60,000 nt of DNA. It comes from Tubulanus polymorphus. Taxonomy: Eukaryota > Nemertea > Palaeonemertea > Tubulaniformes > Tubulanidae. Each line of letters begins with the position of its first letter. Within the stretch, counting starts at the first letter, position 1. Position numbers and translations under genes: made by a program. Under the pieces are notes generated by a model that was not told where the DNA came from, did not search any database, and worked only from the letters and a program-made list of their open reading frames with translations. Positions 24,303 through 33,366 of the stretch are shown in pieces. The stretch lies in assembly GCF_964204645.1 (NCBI RefSeq), contig NC_134036.1, positions 10,776,704-10,836,703 of the forward strand. Reading direction: 5' to 3'.

Positions 24303-24629
24303 ATGGGAGATAGAAAAGCATTCTTAGCAACAATAAATAACAGAATAAAACCAGCAAAAAAACAATTTGAAATAAAAAAGTTAGTTGATGTTACAAAAGA
24401 AATTGAACATAAAATATTGAAATTAGAAAAGATAAAAACTAAATATGGAGAGAAAGTATCAGCTAATTTAAGCTACTGTAATGTTAGTACATCACGAGAA
24501 TTTAAAGTGTTTTTACCCGATAAATGGGTTTCATTGAGTACTGAGGAATTGAAAGATTTAGTAGGATTTAAAATAATCTATCATGGGAAAAATGAAGATG
24601 GCCATCTTGATTTAGAAATTATTGATTAA
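24303..24629 (+). CDS. Small conserved Polinton protein, OB-like
   Basis: 108 codons, with an ATG in the element's common start context (GTTTTCCTTATAAATG). The C-terminal half (REFKVFLPDKWVSLSTEELKDL, then YHGKNE) matches the broken gene at 53156-53456 in element B, so this is a conserved gene and not a chance ORF. Similar small proteins occur widely in animal Polintons. The beta-rich pattern and charged N-terminus would fit an OB-fold ssDNA-binding protein that helps replication, but that role is inference. Its position beside the left end, on the opposite strand to its neighbours, makes it an early-type candidate, like PolB at the other end. Confidence 0.75.
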   Translation: MGDRKAFLATINNRIKPAKKQFEIKKLVDVTKEIEHKILKLEKIKTKYGEKVSANLSYCNVSTSREFKVFLPDKWVSLSTEELKDLVGFKIIYHGKNEDGHLDLEIID

Positions 24630-24711
24630 ATTAAAAAAAAATAAATTAATAAAAATAATGAATATCTAGAATCCGAAATGACTTATCTGAACAATTTAAT
24701 TGCTCCGCATA

Positions 24712-24789
24712 GATGGTGCCATAAACGGCACCCACACAGTGATAGACAAAAGTAGTGAGATGGTGCCGTACGGCACCCACACGGTGATA
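24712..24789. repeat. Two copies of a palindrome-containing motif
   Basis: Copies at 24712-24744 and 24759-24789 share GATGGTGCC...GGCACCCACAC(A/G)GTGATA. The second holds the perfect 16-bp palindrome GGTGCCGTACGGCACC. A third copy lies inside a coding sequence at 30648-30677. The pair sits in the gap between two convergent genes, where a transcription end or a structured cis site would be expected. Confidence 0.85.
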
Positions 24790-24823
24790 TTCAATTATTT
24801 TTTTTTGCTTTTTTTCTAAAATA

Positions 24824-25192
24824 TTAATCCTTTTTTTTTATTATCAATTTTGGAATTTCAGAAGTATTTTCATTTTTGATAGCAGTTGTTTCAGAATTAC
24901 TAATATCATGAATTTTATTTGATTTCTTATACCAATTACACCCAATCAAAATGAATACAATTACAAATCCAACTGTAAAATATAAATATTTATCAAATAT
25001 TCTGTTATCAGAAGGAGTAGAAATAACAATATTTTCACCATTTTTATTAACATTTTTATTACTTATTTTTTCTTTTACAGCTTTTTTATATTCTTGTGAT
25101 TTAATTCCTAATTGTCGAGACCATTCAATTTGTTTCTGAGTTCTCGGTTTTTTCTTCACAGTTAATTCCTTCACTTCTTTCACCTCGCTCAT
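24824..25192 (-). CDS. Small single-span membrane protein
   Basis: 122 codons, starting ATG in the context TATAATAAATG. The first 70 residues are highly charged and lysine-rich. Residues ~71-90 (YLYFTVGFVIVFILIGCNWY) form one strong transmembrane segment, followed by a polar tail. This is a type often seen among small virion or membrane proteins of Polintons. The start overlaps the end of the upstream frame by 68 bp. Function unknown. Confidence 0.6.
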   Translation of the reverse strand: MSEVKEVKELTVKKKPRTQKQIEWSRQLGIKSQEYKKAVKEKISNKNVNKNGENIVISTPSDNRIFDKYLYFTVGFVIVFILIGCNWYKKSNKIHDISNSETTAIKNENTSEIPKLIIKKKD

Positions 25193-25730
25193 TTATTATA
25201 GAAATATTTTTACTTTCAATATTTGAAAATGTTATAACCCCAGTTGATAATAATGTCATAAATCCACCTAATTGAAATGATAAATATCCAATACATTTAT
25301 TTAATTCAGTCATAACTAAATAATCATTTTTTAAATCGGAATATAATTTATTTTCATTTTCAATTGGTAGTATATAATTACATAATTTACTTTAACCTTT
25401 TACTACATTTTCTGATATCGCGTCATTAATTCTAGCTGTTCTCGCGGCTTCATAAATTTTAAATAATCTAATAATTTCATCTGATTTCATTGTATCTAAT
25501 TCATTATAAGTTAAATTTTTACCGACAAAATTTTTACATTTTCCAGATGCTATTAATATTTCTAATTGATGTTTACAATAAAGATAATATTCATAATTAT
25601 TATTTGTTGTAACATTATTTAAAGCACCATCATCTGGAGTTAATTTTGTTTCTGTTATTCCTAAATCATCTAAAGTTTTTTCAATTGGAACATCACCATT
25701 TTTAGATTTTATTTTCTTTTCACCTACCAT
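25125..25730 (-). pseudogene. Conserved small Polinton protein split by an in-frame TAA
   Basis: The ATG at 25730 has the element's T-tract/TATAAATG context and opens a 112-codon frame ending at TAA (25392-25394). The same frame then continues without interruption to 25125. This continuation encodes a hydrophobic segment (CIGYLSFQLGGFMTLLSTGVITF) and has no start of its own in the proper context: the ATG at 25313 is preceded by TTTAGTT, not TAAATG. The simplest reading is one gene of about 200 codons with a single nonsense substitution, N-terminally polar with a C-terminal membrane segment. A functional 112-residue form cannot be excluded. Its role is unknown. Confidence 0.6.
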
Positions 25731-25759
25731 TTATATAACAAAAAAATTAGTTGTGATGT

Positions 25760-26001
25760 TGCAACTAGAATTTAACTAGAATTTAACTAGAATTCAACTA
25801 GATTAACAAGCTAGTTGAAATATTGTTGTTTTTATTTATTTATTGTTAAATCTAGTTGATTTTTGTTTCAACTACTAACAACTAGAATTCAACTAGAATT
25901 AAAATAGATTAACAAGCTAGTTAAAATATTGTTAAATCTATTTGATTTTTGTTACAACTACCAATAACTAGAATTCAATTAGATTAACAAGCTAATTGAA
26001 T
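25760..26001. repeat. Intergenic repeats with CTAGTT/AACTAG palindromes
   Basis: Words such as AACTAGAATTCAACTAGATT, AACAAGCTAGTT and AATATTGTTAAATCTA recur in two to three imperfect units of about 90 bp, and the first part repeats AACTAGAATTT at 11-bp steps. The segment is the largest non-coding gap in the left half of element A, downstream of the ATPase stop and upstream of the next leftward gene. It may carry a termination or replication signal. AT-rich palindromes like these can fold into small hairpins. Confidence 0.75.
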
Positions 26002-26610
26002 TTAAATAAATTCATATTTAAATGGGTGTTGTAATCTAAATAGTAATTTTGATCTTTTAATATTTTTCAACTCATCCATATATTCATTATGTAAATCATG
26101 TGGAATAATATCATTTTCCTCAAGTGCATTTTTCATCGATTTTCTATCTTTATTGTAGAATAAAACTAGAAATCTAATGTTTTCTCTAAAGTCTTTAACA
26201 ATTGAATTATATTTCTGATTTAAAACCCAAGTTGTTATCCCAAAATGTCTACCAGAGAAAGCTAAATAACATAACTCACTTTCTCTAATTTTAGAATCAT
26301 GTAAATTTGCACAATCATCTATGATAAATAATGTATTTGATCCTTTATAAATATCAATTGCTATTTTTATACAATTATCTAAATTTTCTTTTACTGTTTT
26401 AGGATCTAATATAATAAATTTATTATTTCTAGTAATATTTCTATCATAAGTTTGATTAAATTCATATGTTGGACAAAATAATACTATATTATCAAAATAG
26501 TTTTTGTAAATAGTTTCTAATAAATTTAATATAAAATAAGTTTTTCCACAATTTGTTACACCAGAAATTAACATATTATGAGGCTCAAATATAAATAATT
26601 CCTTATTCAT
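26002..26610 (-). CDS. ATP: FtsK/HerA-type genome-packaging ATPase
   Basis: 202 codons. Walker A is GVTNCGKT at residues 17-24 and Walker B is NTLFIIDD at 92-99. A downstream SGRHFGITTWVLNQ segment matches the sensor/arginine region of the A32/Polinton packaging ATPases. The length of about 200 residues is usual for Polintons. This enzyme translocates element DNA into capsids. The gene starts ATATAAATG and its ATG directly abuts the integrase stop, so the two genes are contiguous. It appears intact. Confidence 0.93.
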   Translation of the reverse strand: MNKELFIFEPHNMLISGVTNCGKTYFILNLLETIYKNYFDNIVLFCPTYEFNQTYDRNITRNNKFIILDPKTVKENLDNCIKIAIDIYKGSNTLFIIDDCANLHDSKIRESELCYLAFSGRHFGITTWVLNQKYNSIVKDFRENIRFLVLFYNKDRKSMKNALEENDIIPHDLHNEYMDELKNIKRSKLLFRLQHPFKYEFI

Positions 26611-27738
26611 TTATATATTTTTAATTTTACTTGATAATATCCATTCATTGAATTTATCTGGCCATCCAACCCATTTTACTAAAGAATATTTTTTTCTTTT
26701 AATAGTTTTTGTTTTTAATACTTTTTCAATTTTATATTCTTGTTCTAGATTTTCAGTAGTTAAACTTAATTCTTCTTCGTAAAAGTAACCATCAACTTCT
26801 TCACCATCTAAATCTTCTAATTTATAGACATATGGTTTTGTTGTTATTACCTTTTTTATTTTATATATTTCTCTAGTAAAATTTCGATCGTATCCTTTAT
26901 CAAATATCTTTTTATACTTAGAAATTCTAACATTTTGACCAACTTTAAATTTAGGTTCACCAAAATCATCTACAAGAAATGCTCCATATAAATTATTCCA
27001 AACAATTTCAGCATTTTCAGGTTTTCTAGCATCAATAGGTTTCATTCCAATAGAAGAATGATAAGAATTATTATATCCTTCTATCAATTTTGGTAAAACA
27101 TCAATCCATTTAAAAGTATTATTTGCTGTAAAATATTTCCACATTCTTGTTCTTAATGTTCTATTAAATCGTTCAACAACTGCTGCTTTTTTATCTGATT
27201 TTGTTGAAAAATATTTAATATTATGATTATCTAAGAGTTCATGAACAAGTGAATTATCAAATTCTTTTCCATCATCAAATTGTATTTTTTCTGGTTTTAG
27301 TTTATCATCCGAAAGAAATTTTCTTAAAACATTTGATGTTTGTACAGCATCTTTTCTATAAAGTGGGAAGCTCCATACATAACGACTAAAAATATCAATT
27401 ATATTCAATAACCACCAATAATCATCATTATCTTTCTTAACATTTTTCATATCAATTAAATCTCCTTGCCACTGTTGATCTACATAACTTACCATAGTTT
27501 TACGAGTTTTATATTTTCTAACAATTTTTTTATGTGTTGTATATGTTGGTTGTTCTAACATAAATTCATTTATATCTTTATATTTAACTAAATTTTGTGG
27601 GATTATCTTATCTAATTTATCTTGTTTTACTTTACGCCATATATTTTTAGTAGAAGAATAAGCAACCGAACTCTCAGGGTTGTAATATAAATTTCTTAAA
27701 TATTGTTCTTTAGTATTAGGAGTTTTTTTACCACTCAT
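26611..27738 (-). CDS. INT: Retrovirus-like DDE integrase with chromodomain
   Basis: 375 codons. The RNase H-like core runs over residues ~85-240, with candidate catalytic acids D93 (WQGDLIDM), D156 (QFDDGKEF) and E189 (AVVERFNRTLR). The D-E spacing is 33 residues, close to the usual 35. Residues ~335-375 (EKVLKTKTIKRKKYSLVKWVGWP..EW) form a chromodomain, which can bind methylated histone tails and guide integration. The TAAGAG target duplication is the product of such an enzyme. The gene begins GGATATATAAATG and looks intact. Confidence 0.95.
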   Translation of the reverse strand: MSGKKTPNTKEQYLRNLYYNPESSVAYSSTKNIWRKVKQDKLDKIIPQNLVKYKDINEFMLEQPTYTTHKKIVRKYKTRKTMVSYVDQQWQGDLIDMKNVKKDNDDYWWLLNIIDIFSRYVWSFPLYRKDAVQTSNVLRKFLSDDKLKPEKIQFDDGKEFDNSLVHELLDNHNIKYFSTKSDKKAAVVERFNRTLRTRMWKYFTANNTFKWIDVLPKLIEGYNNSYHSSIGMKPIDARKPENAEIVWNNLYGAFLVDDFGEPKFKVGQNVRISKYKKIFDKGYDRNFTREIYKIKKVITTKPYVYKLEDLDGEEVDGYFYEEELSLTTENLEQEYKIEKVLKTKTIKRKKYSLVKWVGWPDKFNEWILSSKIKNI

Positions 27739-27768
27739 TTATATATCCTTAATTTTAACTTTATATTT

Positions 27769-29016
27769 CTAATATTGAATACTATTTAATTGTGAATTTA
27801 CAATATTTAATTGCGCGTCAGATATAATATAAATCTGCATTTTAAAATTTTTGATTCCTTTATTCTTTTTCATGAATAATTGTATTCCATCTTTAGTGTT
27901 TTGTAGTTTTTTTCCAGAACCATGTAATGAATTATCTTCAGTTGTTCTAAAATCTAACCATAATGCATATTTATTACCGGTATAATAATCAATTTGATTA
28001 ATATTACAATTTTCAAATGATTTTACTTTTTCATTCATAAAATGTTTTCTAATTTCTGGCCATTGATCAATCATTCTCATTCCTTGACAAAATATTTTAT
28101 TCGCTATTCCTTCGATAGTTATTTCTACTTTTGTTATTTCAGGATTATAATAATTATCAACATTTATTGCACCATTAGAATATGTTGCAATAGTAAAAAA
28201 TATTAATATACCTTTAATAGATCTTCTTGGGAAGTTAATATTCTCATTAATAATTTCATCATTTGCATTAATAGTTACAGTTTTAAATTTATCAATATAA
28301 TCATATAATAATGAAAATCCTTGATTGTATTGAGTTTGAATTGTGCTAGCAATATTTTCATTAGTTACTGTGTTATATTCTAAACATATATTCGATAATT
28401 TATAACCCATATCTTTAACAACGCTAGATAATACAATTTCATTTACAGGAGCAAATGTTATCTCAAATATAATATCTTCTTGAATTGCGTATTTATATAA
28501 AGGTGCATTATTATTTATCAATTCAAAGTCTAATGGAATTTTATATTTGCTTCCATATATACTTTTAATCAAATTATCTACACCATTATTTACTACTGCG
28601 TTATTGGCTTCAGATCTTAATTTATTTTGGTTTTCTGATTGAATACCCTGAAATATCATATTATTTCTATTTTCTTTAGTTAACCATAAATCTTTATAAT
28701 GTGAAAATAAATTATAATCATCTAATGAGAAAACTGTTTCTGGACCAATCTTTATTGTTAACTTTTTAATCAAATATCTTCCAACATTATCAACAACATA
28801 ATTATTATTATTACCGATTACTTTTATATCAGCTGATAAATAAATACTATTTGGAACATAAAAAGTATTTTGTGTTAATCGAGGAATCCTCACGTATAAA
28901 GTTTCATCGGGATTAATATTTGAAGGGTTATGAGTAATTATATGATGTGATCTTTCTGCTTTAATAGCATTAGATATTCTATGATTCTTCGAAGGACTTA
29001 TATAACTCCCACTCAT
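27769..29016 (-). CDS. MCP: Major capsid protein, double jelly-roll
   Basis: 415 codons, starting in the common context TTTTTTTGTTAAATAAATG. The N-terminus (ETLYVRIPRLTQNTFYVPNSIYLSADIKV) followed by a predominantly beta pattern and the conserved YKIPLDFELINNNAPLYKYAIQEDI-type region between the two barrels are characteristic of Polinton hexon-like proteins. The C-terminal part (GMRMIDQWPEIRKHFMNEK) fits the second barrel. It would form the pseudo-hexameric capsomers of an icosahedral shell. Its position between integrase and the large membrane protein matches adintovirus-type gene order. Intact. Confidence 0.88.
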   Translation of the reverse strand: MSGSYISPSKNHRISNAIKAERSHHIITHNPSNINPDETLYVRIPRLTQNTFYVPNSIYLSADIKVIGNNNNYVVDNVGRYLIKKLTIKIGPETVFSLDDYNLFSHYKDLWLTKENRNNMIFQGIQSENQNKLRSEANNAVVNNGVDNLIKSIYGSKYKIPLDFELINNNAPLYKYAIQEDIIFEITFAPVNEIVLSSVVKDMGYKLSNICLEYNTVTNENIASTIQTQYNQGFSLLYDYIDKFKTVTINANDEIINENINFPRRSIKGILIFFTIATYSNGAINVDNYYNPEITKVEITIEGIANKIFCQGMRMIDQWPEIRKHFMNEKVKSFENCNINQIDYYTGNKYALWLDFRTTEDNSLHGSGKKLQNTKDGIQLFMKKNKGIKNFKMQIYIISDAQLNIVNSQLNSIQY

Positions 29017-29060
29017 TTATTTAACAAAAAAATTAATTATTTATTTTTTGATATCATGGT

Positions 29061-30503
29061 TTACTTGATATTTTTTGATATCATGTTTACTAAACCAAAA
29101 ATAATAGCACTTACAACTGTAATTAAAAATAAAATAATATGTTCAGCAGCAAAGTTAAGAATGTTTCCTGCAGATTTCAATATAAAACCAACAATTGATG
29201 CAATAACTCCTGGTAATGCTGCAGCAGATTTCTTTGACAGTTCCCATAAATATTTTGCTAATTTCATTAAACCATCCTTAACTTTATCTTGTATAGAATT
29301 ATTGCCTGGAGGTTTATCTGGTTTATTGGGAGTGGGAGTAGGAGTAGATTTCAAAGCATTTGATATTGCTAAACCAATTGTTGTAAATAACATAGTTACA
29401 GCTGTTAGAATTGAAAGAATTGTTATTCCTTCTAATTTAAATAATAACTTCATCCTGTCTTTTAATGATATTTCAGAATTTGGTTTAATCAACAAATCTT
29501 TAAAAATAATATTTAATCTATTAATATTATAATCATTTGATTTTAATAATAATTTAATTTCTTCTTTCTGTACTTCTAAATTATCTTTTAAATTACTAAT
29601 TTCTTTTTCTAAAAGTAATTCTTTTTGCCTATATTCTATTTCATCAATTACTTGATGATCTAAATCAGACTTTAATTGTTCTATTTCTTTATTTTTATCA
29701 GTTAATTCTTTTTCCAAATACATAATTTTTTGATCTCTTATACTTTTATTATGTGCAATTTTATCAGATGCAAGTCTTATACTAATAATTTCTCTAATTG
29801 CTTTATCAGAAAATATATCTAAATCTTCTAATTCTTGATCTGTTGCATCAAATAATCCATTCGGTAAAAGTTTTTCAATTGGAACTTTATTTGATCTAAA
29901 TTTACTATTTTTGGAAGTTATATTCTGTTCAGAAGTTGTTTCTGTTTCTGATTTCTTTTTGATTATTTCAAATAATTCATTAATTCTTTGTTTAAATACA
30001 TCTATATTATCATCTATTTCTTTTTGTGTAACATCAGTTATTTCATTACTATTACTTATTATTTTAATTCTATCTGGTTTTAATTTTTCTAAAGTTGATT
30101 CTAATAATATTTTATTTTTATTATTTTTATAAGTGATATAAATATAATAATCACCTTTCAAACGATAATAACATTTACCATTATTTAAAAATTTCAATTG
30201 ATCTGCTAAAAGTCCAACGTCTTCATCATTTATGTTAAAATTAGATTTTTCAATTAAATCTTCTAATTTAGGTATTTTGTTTAAATTATCTAAATCTTGT
30301 TTTACTAAATTTGGGTCTAAATTTTCAGGATTTAATTGTGATTCAGCATTTTTAATATAATCAGGCATATTTAAATTATTATTATATTCTGGTTCATTAC
30401 CATCATTAAAACTTGTTTCATCAAAATCAGGTGGTTGTTCATCAGTTATGTTAGGTTCATCAAAAGGATCCATTCCAATATCTTCTCCACCTTCTACATC
30501 CAT
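29061..30503 (-). CDS. Large coiled-coil membrane protein of the virion gene block
   Basis: 480 codons from an ATG preceded by AATTTTTTCATTATGTAA. The first ~60 residues are acidic. Residues ~250-330 form a long coiled coil rich in K/E/L/I. Hydrophobic segments follow at ~359-385 (ITILSILTAVTMLFTTIGLAI), ~430-450 (AALPGVIASIVGFIL) and ~455-475 (IILFLITVVSAIIFGLV). A Pro/Thr-rich linker (STPTPTPNKPDKPPG) separates the first two. Proteins of this build sit beside the capsid gene in many animal Polintons and are presumed virion or membrane-remodelling components. The exact function is unknown. Open and undamaged. Confidence 0.7.
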   Translation of the reverse strand: MDVEGGEDIGMDPFDEPNITDEQPPDFDETSFNDGNEPEYNNNLNMPDYIKNAESQLNPENLDPNLVKQDLDNLNKIPKLEDLIEKSNFNINDEDVGLLADQLKFLNNGKCYYRLKGDYYIYITYKNNKNKILLESTLEKLKPDRIKIISNSNEITDVTQKEIDDNIDVFKQRINELFEIIKKKSETETTSEQNITSKNSKFRSNKVPIEKLLPNGLFDATDQELEDLDIFSDKAIREIISIRLASDKIAHNKSIRDQKIMYLEKELTDKNKEIEQLKSDLDHQVIDEIEYRQKELLLEKEISNLKDNLEVQKEEIKLLLKSNDYNINRLNIIFKDLLIKPNSEISLKDRMKLLFKLEGITILSILTAVTMLFTTIGLAISNALKSTPTPTPNKPDKPPGNNSIQDKVKDGLMKLAKYLWELSKKSAAALPGVIASIVGFILKSAGNILNFAAEHIILFLITVVSAIIFGLVNMISKNIK

Positions 30504-30519
30504 TTACATAATGAAAAAA

Positions 30520-31857
30520 TTAAAATTTAAAATATAATATTCCTCCTATAACAATTCCTATACAAGTTATAGCTAATTTAGTATTTTCATGGGATTTATT
30601 ATCATCATTTAGTTTAATTATATCATGTTGAATTTTATCGGTTTTAATATCACCGTGTGGATGCCGTACGGCACCATTTTCTATAGTATTGTAATCTTTT
30701 ATTTTGGAATCATTATTTAATTTAATATTATTAGTTTTAGTTTCTGTTGATTGAATATGTTTTTTATTTTTTTCACCTTCCATTAATTTTGGAGCAGTAA
30801 TAATCTTTTTATTTATATCATTTAATCCAATTGAATTATTTATTGTTGCAGTTTTAATTAGATTATTATAACCAATTATATTTCCCATCTTTAATACTAA
30901 ATCATTAGAAATAATTAATAGATTAGGTCCTATACAATAATTTAATCTAATATGTGATTTATCTAAATAATTTTGATATCTAACAATGTTTTCTGGAATC
31001 GATCTATTTTTATCATTATGAATGGAATCTTCAAATAATACTTTGAATTGTTTCTGCGCATCAAATGAAGTACTATTATTTCCAACTATTGGTGATCTTG
31101 TTTCAACTTGTGCACCTAAAATACATATCAAATAAGTTCTAATTGATTGATTTATTCTTTGTATACCGGGTTTTGTAAATCCTTCACTATAAGATTCAAT
31201 AAAATAAACCCAACCATTATTATTATGAATTTTATAATTATGATAAGCTCCAATTCTATGCATATAATCAATTCTTTTTATTTCATACTGTTCACCAACA
31301 CCTTGCAATTTACCATGCGCTCTAAAATCGAAATTAATATTTATATTAAATTCATTACATATTTTATAAAACTTGGATATATTAATATTATTATCCAATT
31401 CTTTAAAATATTTTGATCCAGGTAAAGGGCATTCTAATTCATTTAATATAATTCTAATTTGAAATTATACATGAAATCTAAATATTGTATGAATGAATTT
31501 TAAATCAGAATATTTCAAATTTTTATCTAAGTTATTCAAGTGATCATGCCAACTTACACCACAACCAGCTGTTGCACAATGAACAGCAAAATTTAATTGA
31601 TTCTGCCAATATTTCATATTAGATTTTACTTTATATATATTATATTCATCTCGAGTAAAAGTAACTTCATATGTATTAAATATATTTTCCATTTTAGAAA
31701 TAAAATAGTTTGTTTCAGTAACATAAATTTCTAAATTAATCAATGAAGGTAAAACTAAATTTTTATATATTATCATGTTACTAAAATCTATTGCTGGAGT
31801 ATTATATTTATAATATTCATGTGATTTATTATATTGGAAAACTTTTGGAAACCCCAT
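30520..31857 (-). pseudogene. Conserved virion-associated protein with an in-frame nonsense codon
   Basis: The ATG at 31857 (context TTTTTTAGTTATATAAATG) opens 130 codons, ending at TAA 31465-31467. The same frame continues for another 315 codons to 30520. The second part has no ATG near its start and no promoter motif, so it is the rest of one gene of about 445 codons. Conserved-looking parts include CATAGCGVSWHDHLN before the stop and ELECPLPGSKY after it. The C-terminus has a membrane segment (AITCIGIVIGGILYFKF). A 30-bp palindrome-bearing motif lies in frame at 30648-30677. This is a widespread Polinton structural family of unknown role. Readthrough is possible but inactivation is simpler. 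Confidence 0.7.
30648..30677 (-). repeat. Third copy of the GGTGCCGTACGGCA motif, inside a coding frame
   Basis: On the minus strand the 30 bp starting ATGGTGCCGTACGGCATCCA and ending CACGGTGATA match the two intergenic copies near 24712-24789. The length is a multiple of three and is read as NGAVRHPHGD without breaking the frame. A single C-to-T difference disrupts the perfect palindrome. Confidence 0.85.
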
Positions 31858-31873
31858 TTATATAACTAAAAAA

Positions 31874-32309
31874 TTAATAATTTATTAATTCTTTTAATAA
31901 TTTATCTTGTTCTTCAACTGTTATATGGCCATTTAAACTTATTATATAATCTAGTGTGTTCTTTAATTTATTAATTTCTTTTATATTAGATTTTATTTTT
32001 TTCTTTATTACTTTTTATATTTAATTTTGAACTTATACCAGTTAAAACACTTGAACTTAATCCTAATACACCAATTGATATAGCTAAATGTGTTAATGGA
32101 CTGAATATTGCTAGAAATGTTATTACAGAACTAATTGTAACCGAACCACTGATAATAAGATAATATATAATTTTACTTTTTAAATATTTTTTCTTTTTTA
32201 TCTTTAAGTCACTTTCAAATTCTAATATTTGTTTTTCTAAATATATTTTTAATTTAGTTTTATTTATATCATGAGGAATAATATCAATACTATCAACTTT
32301 ATCTTCCAT
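31874..32309 (-). pseudogene. Small two-span membrane protein, probably frameshifted near its end
   Basis: The open frame from the ATG at 32309 (TTTTTTTTGCTAAATAAATG) has 107 codons to 31986. It has a charged N-terminus, then two hydrophobic helices at ~49-70 (IIYYLIISGSVTISSVITFLAIF) and ~72-90. It stops just after an A-rich run. Immediately downstream another frame stays open for about 38 codons of amphipathic, coding-like sequence to TAA at 31874-31876. This suggests a one- or two-base slip in the A run near 31992-32003. If so the original protein had about 145 residues. Function unknown. Confidence 0.5.
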
Positions 32310-32329
32310 TTATTTAGCAAAAAAAATTA

Positions 32330-32752
32330 CTAATTAGTAAACTTATAAGCAACAAATATAACAATAACTGTTCCACCTAAAATCCAAATTATTTCATATT
32401 TCTGTTGTTCTTTACTTGGGGTATAATAATCTGATAATTTAGGTTTGTATAGATGTAATTTTTCTTTATTTGTTACTGCGTTATATAAACTCATTGCATC
32501 ATCAACTGATTGAAAATCTCTATGTGAAATCTTCTGATCATATAATTCTTTATTGATGTAATCCATATAGTTTTGTCTCTTTTCTCTATATTCTTCTGCA
32601 GCTTTATTGTATTTCTCTAACGCTAAGTTATGTCTTCTTTGTTCTCCTAATGAACTATTTTTATCAATATGTTTAAATAAATATCCACCACCAGTAAATG
32701 CTAAAGCGTTAACAATTGCTGATCCTATAATAGTTATAATTGCAGAAGCCAT
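32330..32752 (-). CDS. Conserved Polinton membrane protein, helical
   Basis: 140 codons in the standard start context (TTTTTTTTGCTAAATAAATG). It has an N-terminal glycine-rich hydrophobic segment (IIGSAIVNALAFTGGGYLF), a central charged helix (RRHNLALEKYNKAAEEYREKRQ), a conserved-looking DFQSVDDAMSLYN, and a C-terminal transmembrane segment at ~121-137. The N-terminal small-residue membrane segment followed by a coiled charged helix is a recurrent protein type in animal Polintons, presumably virion-associated. Specific function unknown. Intact. Confidence 0.7.
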   Translation of the reverse strand: MASAIITIIGSAIVNALAFTGGGYLFKHIDKNSSLGEQRRHNLALEKYNKAAEEYREKRQNYMDYINKELYDQKISHRDFQSVDDAMSLYNAVTNKEKLHLYKPKLSDYYTPSKEQQKYEIIWILGGTVIVIFVAYKFTN

Positions 32753-32777
32753 TTATTTAGCAAAAAAAATTATGCAT

Positions 32778-32993
32778 TTATATGGGAGGAATATATTTTT
32801 GTTTTTCCAAATAATCAATAGTTAAATTAGATAAAGTAACTGCTAATGTTAATTTTAAAATATCATTTATATCAAATCTATCAACATTAACACTTTTGAA
32901 TACTTTTTTTAATACCATTGAATAACCAACCGTTCCAACTGATAGTAATGCGCCATTATATAATCCAGTTATTATCCACTTATTATCACTCAT
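32778..32993 (-). CDS. Small hydrophobic protein
   Basis: 71 codons beginning TTAATTAATAAATG. Two hydrophobic stretches (LYNGALLSVGTVGYSMVLKKVF and ILKLTLAVTLSNLTI) suggest a small double-span membrane protein. Tightly packed between its neighbours with gaps of 3-26 bp. I do not recognise a function. Confidence 0.6.
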   Translation of the reverse strand: MSDNKWIITGLYNGALLSVGTVGYSMVLKKVFKSVNVDRFDINDILKLTLAVTLSNLTIDYLEKQKYIPPI

Positions 32994-32996
32994 TTA

Positions 32997-33350
32997 TTAA
33001 TTAAAAAAATTACTATCATTAAAATATTTAGTTAACTTAGTGACTATTAATTCAACATTTATTTTATTACTAGTTTCATTTGTATATATTTCAATTATTA
33101 TTTTTTTAATATCATCGATGATAAAATCTTCATCTAATTCATAAAATCTTAAAGATTCTCTAATTAAATTAGTAATCTTTTCTACATTTAAAGTTTCTTT
33201 ATCTATTGTTGTTTCATACTCAAATGTTGTTTCATTAGAAAATGCAATATTTTTGATATGTGTAATTACATCATTAATGTTAAATTTCATTTCTTTCTCA
33301 CGTTTAAAATCAAACCCAAAACATATACTCGGTCCAACAGTTATATTCAT
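32997..33350 (-). CDS. Small helical protein of unknown function
   Basis: 117 codons, starting in TTTTTCACCTATATAAATG. Mostly alternating charged and aliphatic residues with no membrane segment and no Cys-based motif. It lies directly downstream of the minor capsid gene in the same direction, so a structural or assembly role would fit its position. That is inference only. Confidence 0.55.
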   Translation of the reverse strand: MNITVGPSICFGFDFKREKEMKFNINDVITHIKNIAFSNETTFEYETTIDKETLNVEKITNLIRESLRFYELDEDFIIDDIKKIIIEIYTNETSNKINVELIVTKLTKYFNDSNFFN

Positions 33351-33366
33351 TTATATAGGTGAAAAA

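Noticed and set aside
25125-25313. Separate 62-codon gene starting at 25313
   Set aside because: It continues the frame of the gene starting at 25730 after one TAA, and its ATG lacks the start motif shared by the other genes of the element.
28981-29532. 183-codon plus-strand ORF inside the membrane-protein/MCP region
   Set aside because: Antisense shadow of the large membrane protein, which has clear membrane segments and coiled coil in the other strand.
30520-31398. Separate gene starting near 31398
   Set aside because: That start is a TTG, with no ATG or promoter motif nearby. The frame is continuous with the ORF that begins at 31857 apart from one TAA.
30520-31857. Adenain-like protease
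   Set aside because: There are His, Asp and Cys residues, but no ordered catalytic pattern, and the rest of the protein resembles another Polinton family.
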